A stretch of DNA of 11,953 bases. Origin: Acetobacteraceae bacterium (lineage in GTDB: Bacteria > Pseudomonadota > Alphaproteobacteria > Acetobacterales > Acetobacteraceae). The stretch lies in NCBI GenBank assembly GCA_030044345.1, contig JASHVY010000569.1:1-11953 (forward strand), given 5' to 3'. The translations under genes and the position numbers were made by a program. The notes beneath the pieces are model-generated. The model was given only the letters and a program-made list of their open reading frames with translations, was not told where the DNA came from and made no database searches. Of this stretch, positions 6,495-11,953 are shown piece after piece (positions within the stretch are counted from its first letter, which is position 1; each line of letters begins with the position of its first letter).

Positions 6495-7535
6495 ATGACA
6501 TTTCGCAGCCTCGACATGGGCTTGCACCGGGCCGCAGGTGTGCTGGTCAGGGACCATTTCTGTGTCGGCAGCACGGATGAGGTGGTGATAACCGCCGATA
6601 CCGCCACCGACCCGATAGCAGTCGAGGCTCTTTTATTGGCCACTCGCGAGGCTGGCGCCCAAGCGGTGGTGCTGCTGTTCCCGCAACTGCCGTTCCAGGG
6701 GGCACTGGCCGATCCGTACATCCCTGAAACGGTCAAACTTGCCGTGCGCAATTGCGATGTGTGGTTCGACCTGACATTTCCTTACATGGCCGGTTCGCAC
6801 ACCCATGATGAGGCGATGCAGGCCAAGCGCGCCCGTTACGTACTGGTGGGCGATCTTGGCGCCGCCGGACTGAGCCGCCTCTACGGTGGGGTGGATTTCG
6901 ATCGGCTGTTCGAAGTGCAGTCGGCCATTGACCAATTCTTCATCGAAGCGGAAGGCGCCGAGGGGCGCGTCACCTGCCCAAAGGGCACCGATCTTCACTT
7001 CATTCTCGGCAAGCCGGCGACAAGAAAGTTTCGTCATGCCAATATGCCGGGTACCCAGACTGTGCCGGGCTCCGCGATCATGTTCCCGCTGACCGAGTCG
7101 GTGCGCGGTAGGGTCGTGCTGGATGCCGTATTCCACGAGTACTACACGCGCCTCGGCTTGCCGCTGACACTGGAAGTGGACGGCAAGATCCGTAGCCTGG
7201 ACGGCGGTGCGGCCGACGTTGCGGTCATGGACCGCGCCCTCCGCCGCGCCGGCGGCGGCGGCTATGGGTACGTCATTCATCTAAGCTACGGCTTTCATCC
7301 GGCGGCTCGCCCTACCGGCCGTGCGTTCATCGAGGACATTCGCGTGCTGGGCAGCAACGCGATCGGGCTTGGGCTGCCCTGGTGGGTGCCAGGCGGCGGG
7401 GAGAACCATCCTGACGGTGTGGTGTCGAACCAGTCGATGTGGATCGGCGGGACCCCTGTGGTTGAAAACGGCCTCCTTTGCCACCCGCCGGCCGCTGTGG
7501 AGCTCCTGTCCACCCTTACGCCGCTGGTCAGGTAA
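6495..7535 (+). CDS. NicX-like extradiol-type ring-cleaving dioxygenase (M29-peptidase-related fold)
   Basis: This 346-residue protein resembles NicX, the 2,5-dihydroxypyridine 5,6-dioxygenase of nicotinate degradation (about 350 residues), an Fe(II) enzyme whose fold is related to M29 aminopeptidases. Matching positions include GTDLHFILGKPA (164-175; NicX has GSDFHAPLGQYP), VIHLSYGFHPAA (260-271; NicX ISHIGWGLQPRA) and ENHPDG (303-308; NicX CHLDIP). The NicX iron ligands I recall (two His and an Asp in an H-x-D) fall on His262, His305 and Asp307. The alignment is from memory. The start is ATG 6495 with GGGAAGG at 6479-6486; in-frame codons upstream to 6420 would lie across the leader hairpin. 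The likely job is oxygenative opening of an N-heteroaromatic or other hydroxylated ring, with the product passed to the hydrolase encoded 38 bases downstream. An aminopeptidase T-like hydrolase is the main alternative. Confidence 0.72.
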   Translation: MTFRSLDMGLHRAAGVLVRDHFCVGSTDEVVITADTATDPIAVEALLLATREAGAQAVVLLFPQLPFQGALADPYIPETVKLAVRNCDVWFDLTFPYMAGSHTHDEAMQAKRARYVLVGDLGAAGLSRLYGGVDFDRLFEVQSAIDQFFIEAEGAEGRVTCPKGTDLHFILGKPATRKFRHANMPGTQTVPGSAIMFPLTESVRGRVVLDAVFHEYYTRLGLPLTLEVDGKIRSLDGGAADVAVMDRALRRAGGGGYGYVIHLSYGFHPAARPTGRAFIEDIRVLGSNAIGLGLPWWVPGGGENHPDGVVSNQSMWIGGTPVVENGLLCHPPAAVELLSTLTPLVR

Positions 7536-7573
7536 CCGCCGCAGGAAAAATCCTGTCTCAGGGATAAATCTTC

Positions 7574-8386
7574 GTGCTCTCCTATCCCATTCAGATCGAG
7601 GGTGTCACGTCGCGGGTATTGCAGAGCGGTACCGACGGGCCGGCGGTGGTGCTGATCCACGGGCTGTCGGCGCGGGCGGATCGCTGGCGCTGCAACCTCG
7701 ATGTGCTGGCCGCGTACGGCCTGCGTGTCTACGCGATCGACTTGCCAGGGCACGGCTTCGCCGCGAAGGGGACCGGTTTCGACTATACCGCGCGCGGGTA
7801 CAGTCATTTCCTGCGCGGCTTTCTCGATCAGATTGGCGCTGAACGGGCCTCGCTCGTCGGAACCTCCTTCGGCGGCCTCGTGGCGTCAACCTTCGCCGTC
7901 GAACATCCCGAACGGGTGCAGGCACTTGTGTTGGTCGGATCCATCGGCCTCGTGCCAATGGGACTGGAAAGGCGTCAGTATACGATCAAATGGCTGGCAG
8001 AGATGGAGCGGGAGAGCGTGCGCAATCGCCTGCTCCGTGGCGTACTCGACAAGGCGCTGATCACCGAGGCGTTAGTCGAGGAGGATTTCCTAATCAACAC
8101 GTCACCCGGCGCTGCCGAGACATTCGCGGCACTGGCGGGCTACTATGCGACGACGATAGACGCGGACGCCACCTGCGATCACCTTGCCAAAGTCGCGGAC
8201 CGCTTCCCGACACTGTTGATCTGGGGCGAGCACGACGTGTCTGTCGCCAGGGCGTACGGCGAGGCAGCGCATGCACGGCTACCCGGCTCGCGGCTGGTCA
8301 TCGTGCCCCGCAGCGGTCATCTGCCGTATTTCGAGCAGCCCGAGACATTCAACGCGGTGCTTCGCGATGCGTTGCAGCCGGTCTGA
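7574..8386 (+). CDS. Alpha/beta-fold hydrolase, NicD-like by context
   Basis: This 270-residue alpha/beta hydrolase has a complete catalytic triad: Ser98 in the nucleophile elbow GTSFGG, Asp221 in IWGEHD, and His249 in RSGHLPYFEQPE. The oxyanion motif is VVLIHGLS (26-32) and DLPGHG is at 56-61. The start is GTG 7574, with AGGGA about 10 bases upstream. It directly follows the NicX-like gene. In nicotinate degradation NicX is likewise followed by NicD, an alpha/beta hydrolase that deformylates N-formylmaleamate. Here it may remove a formyl or acyl group from the ring-opened product, or act as a meta-cleavage-type C-C hydrolase. Family assignment is secure; the substrate is inference. Confidence 0.9.
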   Translation: MLSYPIQIEGVTSRVLQSGTDGPAVVLIHGLSARADRWRCNLDVLAAYGLRVYAIDLPGHGFAAKGTGFDYTARGYSHFLRGFLDQIGAERASLVGTSFGGLVASTFAVEHPERVQALVLVGSIGLVPMGLERRQYTIKWLAEMERESVRNRLLRGVLDKALITEALVEEDFLINTSPGAAETFAALAGYYATTIDADATCDHLAKVADRFPTLLIWGEHDVSVARAYGEAAHARLPGSRLVIVPRSGHLPYFEQPETFNAVLRDALQPV

Positions 8387-8408
8387 TGTGTCGCCCTGTC
8401 GGCGCAGA

Positions 8409-8438
8409 GATTCGAATCCGGACCTGAAACGATTCCGG
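8409..8438. repeat. Palindrome and short direct repeat upstream of the Rieske gene
   Basis: The 75-bp gap before the Rieske gene holds a perfect 10-bp palindrome, GATTCGAATC (8409-8418). It also holds a near-direct repeat, CGAATCCGG (8413-8421) and CGATTCCGG (8430-8438), spaced 17 bases apart. This may be an operator or chance. The TTCGAATCC also resembles a tRNA T-loop, but no tRNA fold surrounds it. Confidence 0.25.
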
Positions 8439-8461
8439 TACAACGTGGAAGGAGGGAATCC

Positions 8462-9637
8462 ATGAACGCCTTTGAAAGTCCTGTAAGGCCGCAGGACACG
8501 GCAGGCCTGATCTCGGTGGAGGCCTACAAAGCCTCACGGAATCCGGTGGAATTGGCGCGGCACACGCCAGGTCTAGTTTATGCTTCGCCCGCGGTGTTCC
8601 AGCTTGAGAAGCAGCGCCTGTTCATGAAGGACTGGCTGTTCGTCGGGCATGTGGACGAACTTAGGAATCCGGGCGACTACATCACCCATTCGATCATGGG
8701 CGAGCCCATCGTCGTGACCCGTGATCAGGCCGGGGAATTGAATGCCTTCTACAATCAGTGCGCCCATCGAGGCGTGGAGGTTGCAGAGGGCTCGGGAAAT
8801 ACCAAGCGCTTCAAGTGTCCATATCACGCGTGGACCTACGACCTGCAGGGGAAGCTGATCGGCGCGCCATTCATGCGCGACATCCCGGACTTCGACATCT
8901 CGCACTGCCGGCTGAAGCCGGTAAAGATCGGCGTCTGGGCTGGGTGGATCTTCATCAGCTTTAACCGCGACGTGGAGCCGCTGGACAGCTTCATGGCGTT
9001 CTTCCAACAGGAGTTCGGCTTCCTGCATCCGGAACGGTGCCGGCTGGCGTACAAATACGAGATCGAGTTTCAGTGCAACTGGAAGTTTGTCTACGAGAAC
9101 CTGCTCGACATCTACCATGTCGGAACGACACACGCGAAGACGATCGGCCAATTCCACGACGAGAAGAGCTACCGGTTCAACCGCCAGCCTGGCGGGCAGC
9201 TCAGCATCGCCTACGAGACGCGAACGATGACGCAGGACGGCCAATCCCGGTTCGGCAAGATGCCGTGGCTGGAAAATGAAACTGAACGGCTCGGCCGCAT
9301 CGGCTTTTTGCCGCCGAATCTTACCTTCCTGGCACGGTGCGACTATGTACGCCCATTCGCGCATTGGCCGCTTAGCCCGAACAGAACCAAATCGGTCGCC
9401 TACTTCCTGTTCCCCGAAGGAGTCAAGGAAGATCCGAATTTCACTGCAAAGATGAAGGATTATACTGACTTTCTCACGCAAGTGCTCGACGAGGATACCG
9501 GCATGATCCTGTCGCTGCAGCGGGCGATGGAGACCCGGGGCTTCCAGCCGGGTCGCATGTCAAAGATGGAGCAAGCGATCCATCATGTCGTCGGTAACCA
9601 TCTGGAGCGCGTGTTCGGGCCAGATCTGGCGGCATGA
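8462..9637 (+). CDS. Rieske non-heme iron oxygenase, alpha (catalytic) subunit
   Basis: This 391-residue oxygenase uses O2 and electrons from the partner reductase to hydroxylate a ring or oxidatively demethylate its substrate. The Rieske [2Fe-2S] ligands are Cys100-x-His102 and Cys119-x2-His122, with 16 residues between the pairs (CAHRG and CPYHAW). The mononuclear iron site is ENLLDIYHVGTTH, with Asp216 linking the two centres and His219 and His224 as ligands; Asp345 in LDEDTGM is the likely third ligand. The ATG at 8462 follows a very strong GGAAGGAGGG. No beta-subunit gene lies nearby, so it should be an alpha-only oxygenase. The DED...SLQRAM ending is like carnitine/choline-type and other one-subunit oxygenases paired with VanB-like reductases. 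The substrate is unknown. Confidence 0.93.
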   Translation: MNAFESPVRPQDTAGLISVEAYKASRNPVELARHTPGLVYASPAVFQLEKQRLFMKDWLFVGHVDELRNPGDYITHSIMGEPIVVTRDQAGELNAFYNQCAHRGVEVAEGSGNTKRFKCPYHAWTYDLQGKLIGAPFMRDIPDFDISHCRLKPVKIGVWAGWIFISFNRDVEPLDSFMAFFQQEFGFLHPERCRLAYKYEIEFQCNWKFVYENLLDIYHVGTTHAKTIGQFHDEKSYRFNRQPGGQLSIAYETRTMTQDGQSRFGKMPWLENETERLGRIGFLPPNLTFLARCDYVRPFAHWPLSPNRTKSVAYFLFPEGVKEDPNFTAKMKDYTDFLTQVLDEDTGMILSLQRAMETRGFQPGRMSKMEQAIHHVVGNHLERVFGPDLAA

Positions 9638-9653
9638 AGGGTCCAACGTCGCA

Positions 9654-10634
9654 ATGACGGAGCATGTCGGCACGAGCGGCGGACCTGCTTTGAATGTTGT
9701 CGTGGTTCAGAAAAGCCTCGAAGCAGAATCCATCGTCTCATTGGAACTCGCCGCCCCTGACGGGGCGGCGCTGCCGCCATTCGCCGCGGGCGCGCATGTG
9801 GACGTAGAGGTCCATCCGGACTTGGTCAGGCAGTATTCGCTGTGGAACGATCCGGTTGAGCAGGACCGCTATCGGATCGCCGTCCTGCTCGAGCCGCAGT
9901 CCAGAGGCGGCTCGCGCGCCGTTCACCAGGATCTACGAGAGGGCCAGCTTCTGCGCATCGGCTTTCCGCGGAATAATTTCCAACTTGCCGAACGGGCAAG
10001 ACGGTCCGTCCTCTTTGCCGGCGGCATCGGCATAACGCCCCTGCTGGCCATGGCCTACCAACTGCACCGATGGGGCAGCGACTTTACACTGCATTATTGC
10101 GCCCGCACACGGGCACGCGCGGCGTTTGCCGAACGCCTCACCCGCGCGCCGTTCGCCAATTCAGTCAGGATGTACTTCGACGACGGCCCCGCAGAGCAGG
10201 GATTTTCGCTCGAACGGCACATGCCGGAGCCGGAGGCGGACGTGCATCTTTACATCTGCGGGCCGGCCGGCTTCCTGGCTGCTGTTCGTGAGCGTGCGGC
10301 TCTGCTGGGCTGGCAGGCCGCGCAGATTCATTCCGAGGCATTTACTCAGCAGGTCTCGTTAGAAGGCGAGGGATTCTTGGTGCGAGCGGCCGCCAGCGGC
10401 ATCACTGTGGAGGTTGGTGCCGACCAGTCGATCGCCCAGGCGCTGACCGACGCTGGCGTGGATGTGCTGACCTCATGCGAACAAGGCGTGTGCGGCACCT
10501 GCCTTACTCGTGTGCTGGAGGGAGTTCCTGATCATCGGGACGCGTATCTGACGGATGAGGAAAAGGCGGCGAACGCGTCGATTACAATCTGCTGCTCCCG
10601 TGCTAGGTCGCGAATCCTGGTGCTCGACATCTAG
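9654..10634 (+). CDS. Oxygenase reductase: FMN/NAD(P)H and C-terminal [2Fe-2S] ferredoxin domains (VanB-like)
   Basis: This class IA-type reductase passes electrons from NAD(P)H through FMN and a plant-type iron-sulfur centre to the Rieske oxygenase encoded upstream. It has 326 residues. The flavin-binding motif is RQYSLWN (59-65), the nucleotide-binding loop is GGIGITP (123-129), and CGP is at 202-204. The C-terminal ferredoxin domain has Cys275-x4-Cys280-x2-Cys283 and a fourth ligand at Cys313 (or Cys314). The chosen ATG 9654 lies 16 bases after the Rieske stop, and the sequence from there begins like VanB and CntB homologues. Codons further upstream lie inside the Rieske gene. The adjacency and the lack of any separate ferredoxin gene indicate a two-component oxygenase. 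Confidence 0.94.
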   Translation: MTEHVGTSGGPALNVVVVQKSLEAESIVSLELAAPDGAALPPFAAGAHVDVEVHPDLVRQYSLWNDPVEQDRYRIAVLLEPQSRGGSRAVHQDLREGQLLRIGFPRNNFQLAERARRSVLFAGGIGITPLLAMAYQLHRWGSDFTLHYCARTRARAAFAERLTRAPFANSVRMYFDDGPAEQGFSLERHMPEPEADVHLYICGPAGFLAAVRERAALLGWQAAQIHSEAFTQQVSLEGEGFLVRAAASGITVEVGADQSIAQALTDAGVDVLTSCEQGVCGTCLTRVLEGVPDHRDAYLTDEEKAANASITICCSRARSRILVLDI

Positions 10635-10645
10635 TTGAGGATGTC

Positions 10646-11296
10646 GTGGAGACCGGGGATCAACGTGGATCGGGAACCACGCGGGACACCTACTACTACG
10701 AACCGGCAGCGGGTCACGGCTTGCCACATGATCCGTTCAACGCGATCATAGGCCCGCGCCCGATCGGCTGGATCTCCTCCCTGAGCGAATCGGGCATGCG
10801 CAACCTGGCGCCATACAGCTTCTTCAATGCGTTCAACTATCGTCCGCCGATCATCGGCTTCGCCAGTAATGGTTGGAAAGACACGGTGGCCAACGTCCGG
10901 GCGAGCGGGGAATTCGTATGGAATCTAGCCACCGAAGCGCTGGCACATCAGATGAATGCCACCGCCGCAACTGTGCTGCCGAATGTCGACGAATTCGAAC
11001 TGGCAGGACTGAAGTTGCTACCGAGCCGGAAGGTGAGCCCTCCCCGCGTCGCGGGCAGCCCGGTCCATTTCGAGTGCCGGCTGAGCCAGATAACACAGCT
11101 TCGGACCGCTTCGGGGGCCGATGTTTCAACCTGGGTCGTCTTCGGCGAAGTCATTGCCGTCCACATCGACCGCACGCTGCTGCGTGACGGCGTGTATCAG
11201 ACAGCGCTTCCGCGACCCATCCTGCGCGCGGGCGGCAAAGGGGCGTATGCGTTGATAACGCCGGACGCCATGTTCGATATGCCGCGGCCGCCGTAG
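10646..11296 (+). CDS. Flavin reductase-like, FMN-binding split-barrel protein
   Basis: This 216-residue protein belongs to the flavin-reductase-like domain family (FMN-binding split barrel), which supplies reduced FMN or acts as a stand-alone flavoenzyme. Typical features are FNAIIGPRPIGWISSLSESG near residues 31-50, NLAPYSFFNAFNYRPPIIGF at about 53-72, and DTVANVRASGEFVWN near 78-92. The start is GTG 10646, with TTGAGG five bases upstream and only 11 bases after the reductase stop. It is the last gene of the operon. Reduced-flavin suppliers usually serve a flavin-dependent monooxygenase, yet none is encoded in this window. The partner may lie elsewhere, or the protein may act directly on a pathway intermediate. 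Confidence 0.9.
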   Translation: METGDQRGSGTTRDTYYYEPAAGHGLPHDPFNAIIGPRPIGWISSLSESGMRNLAPYSFFNAFNYRPPIIGFASNGWKDTVANVRASGEFVWNLATEALAHQMNATAATVLPNVDEFELAGLKLLPSRKVSPPRVAGSPVHFECRLSQITQLRTASGADVSTWVVFGEVIAVHIDRTLLRDGVYQTALPRPILRAGGKGAYALITPDAMFDMPRPP

Positions 11297-11297
11297 C

Positions 11298-11321
11298 AGG
11301 CCGCCTGTCGCGCCGGCCTTT
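11298..11321 (+). terminator. Weak terminator-like hairpin after the catabolic operon
   Basis: AGGCCG (11298-11303) pairs with CGGCCT (11314-11319) around a 10-base loop. The hairpin starts two bases after the flavin reductase stop codon and is followed by only a three-base T run (11319-11321). The position is right for an operon end, but the short T run makes it a weak candidate. Confidence 0.3.
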
Positions 11322-11367
11322 GGAGGGGTGGTCATCCGCAATCTCGGTGATCGGCCATTTTGCGAAT

Positions 11368-11448
11368 CGGCAACAGTCTGGCCCTGAGCAATTCGGGATC
11401 GGCTCGGCCGAACATCGCACGTTTCAGGGTTTTGAGCCTACGGTTGAC
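11368..11448 (-). pseudogene. Decayed transposase C-terminus resembling the ISL3 family
   Basis: Read on the minus strand, this stretch gives VNRRLKTLKRAMFGRADPEL followed by LRARLLP. This closely resembles the conserved tail of ISL3-family transposases (NRLKxxKRxMYGRAxxxLLRARLL). The expected sequence just before it (a WSNGQxEGQ-like motif) is not in frame, and no intact catalytic domain is seen upstream towards 11765. It is therefore a short relic. I am moderately sure of the family, as the assignment rests on one motif recalled from memory. Confidence 0.55.
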
Positions 11449-11765
11449 GCCGTAGCCGCGGCCGGGAACCGGTGCACGTCCACCATCATGTCCCGGCGCC
11501 CGTATATCCAGAACCACGGCCCGGACCTGAAATCCCTCCGGCACGTCGGCAGCGTGGCGGTCGAGGCGATCGCGTATCTCAGCGAAGCCGGCTCGGGGCA
11601 CATCCCCGCGTCGATCGCGAGTTGATGGAGGAGGCGGAACACCTTCGAGGGGATGCAGCTTTTCGCGGGTAATTTCGAAGGGAACAGACACCGGACTGCA
11701 AGAGCGTCCTCCATGCCACCGACCTCGCCGTCGGCATCATTTGGCTCAACCGACGACTCGGCCTC
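11449..11765. other. Right-flank stretch without a recognisable gene
   Basis: This stretch has several overlapping open frames on both strands, as expected for GC-rich DNA. I see no ribosome-binding site with a credible start, no signal peptide and no known motif. On the minus strand it would correspond to the more upstream part of the decayed transposase, but the frames are too degraded to follow. Confidence 0.4.
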
Positions 11766-11952
11766 ATCAAGAAACTTGTGGCGGCGAGACCAACGCGGTC
11801 AATTCATTCAGCGTGCCATCGAACAAGGCAGTATCGACGTTGCCGCCGATGCTGACCATGCTCCCTGTCTTGGCACTCTGGAGGAAGGTGTAGGACGTCC
11901 CCCCAACCGGCGGCCTGGACGGATCTCGACTATAGTCTACCACCAGAAGTGG
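11766..11952 (-). CDS. 3' end of an unidentified reading frame, cut by the window edge
   Basis: A minus-strand frame is open from the right edge to the TGA at 11766-11768. It reads PLLVVDYSRDPSRPPVGG, then TSYTFLQSAKTGSMVSIGG and NVDTALFDGTLNELTALVSP. The Gly, Thr and Ser content with short beta-like segments recalls secreted or repetitive surface proteins, but I recognise no family. The start is outside the window. It may be the tail of a real gene or a chance open frame. Confidence 0.35.
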
Positions 11953-11953
11953 T

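Noticed and set aside
6633..7280. Minus-strand open frame of 215 codons opposite the NicX-like gene
   Set aside because: It is a shadow frame, with no motif, promoter or ribosome-binding site.
7542..7555. CAGGA-AAAA-TCCTG hairpin between the NicX-like and hydrolase genes
   Set aside because: The five-pair stem with a four-base loop and no T run is too weak to call a terminator, and the genes look co-transcribed.
8405..8440. tRNA-like T-loop sequence TTCGAATCC
   Set aside because: No acceptor stem, anticodon arm or D arm can be drawn around it. The match comes from a short palindrome.
8573..9481. Long minus-strand open frame (302 codons) opposite the Rieske gene
   Set aside because: It lies wholly antisense to a gene with complete Rieske and iron-site motifs, has no recognisable motif or ribosome-binding site, and is an expected shadow of GC-rich codon use.
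11332..11691. Possible IS66 TnpC N-terminus, from the LKRAMFGR motif on the minus strand
   Set aside because: The motif resembles the IS66 LKR-x-FGR segment, but the flanking residues (ADPELLRARLLP) match the ISL3 C-terminal tail better, and no IS66-type context follows.
1..11953. CRISPR arrays, phage genes, toxin-antitoxin or defence systems
   Set aside because: No regularly spaced repeats, phage structural genes or recognisable defence motifs were found on either strand.

Overview
This 12 kb window is GC-rich DNA from a proteobacterium. The trbI-like remnant, the style of the insertion sequences and the codon use suggest an alphaproteobacterium, perhaps Rhodospirillales/Acetobacteraceae; that placement is inference, as there is no rRNA or other marker. 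No tRNA, rRNA or CRISPR array is visible. The window is an intact catabolic and transport island with decayed mobile DNA on both sides.

Left flank (1-2014): the C-terminal part of an IS3-family transposase runs in from the left edge. It is followed by a frameshifted remnant of the conjugation gene trbI, a small intact lipoprotein gene, a decayed M24 (Xaa-Pro peptidase-like) fragment, and about 300 bp of unassigned sequence. This looks like eroded mobile or plasmid-derived DNA.

Minus-strand operon (2015-5015), in transcription order: an XRE-cupin regulator, then a polar amino-acid-type ABC importer made of a periplasmic binding protein, one permease, and an ATPase that overlaps the permease gene and probably starts with TTG. 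A perfect 10-bp palindrome lies between the regulator and the binding-protein gene.

Plus-strand operon (5194-11296), divergent from the regulator: an M20 amidohydrolase, a NicX-like non-heme iron dioxygenase, a NicD-like alpha/beta hydrolase, a Rieske oxygenase alpha subunit, its FMN/[2Fe-2S] reductase, and a flavin reductase. All six look intact and most have clear Shine-Dalgarno sequences. The divergent region at 5016-5193 has a promoter-like TTGACA element with an inverted repeat in its spacer. A long hairpin lies in the leader of the NicX-like gene.

Working model (inference): the importer brings in a small amino-acid-like or carboxylated N-compound, perhaps a conjugate. The M20 enzyme cleaves an amide. 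The Rieske oxygenase and its reductase hydroxylate or demethylate the product. The NicX-like enzyme opens a (hetero)aromatic ring and the alpha/beta hydrolase deacylates the open chain, as the NicX-NicD pair does in nicotinate breakdown. This combination does not match a pathway I can name. The later nicotinate-type steps (maleamate amidase NicF, maleate isomerase NicE) are not in the window.

Right flank (11297-11953): a weak terminator-like hairpin, a decayed transposase C-terminus resembling the ISL3 family, and the unidentified 3' end of a minus-strand reading frame that runs off the right edge.
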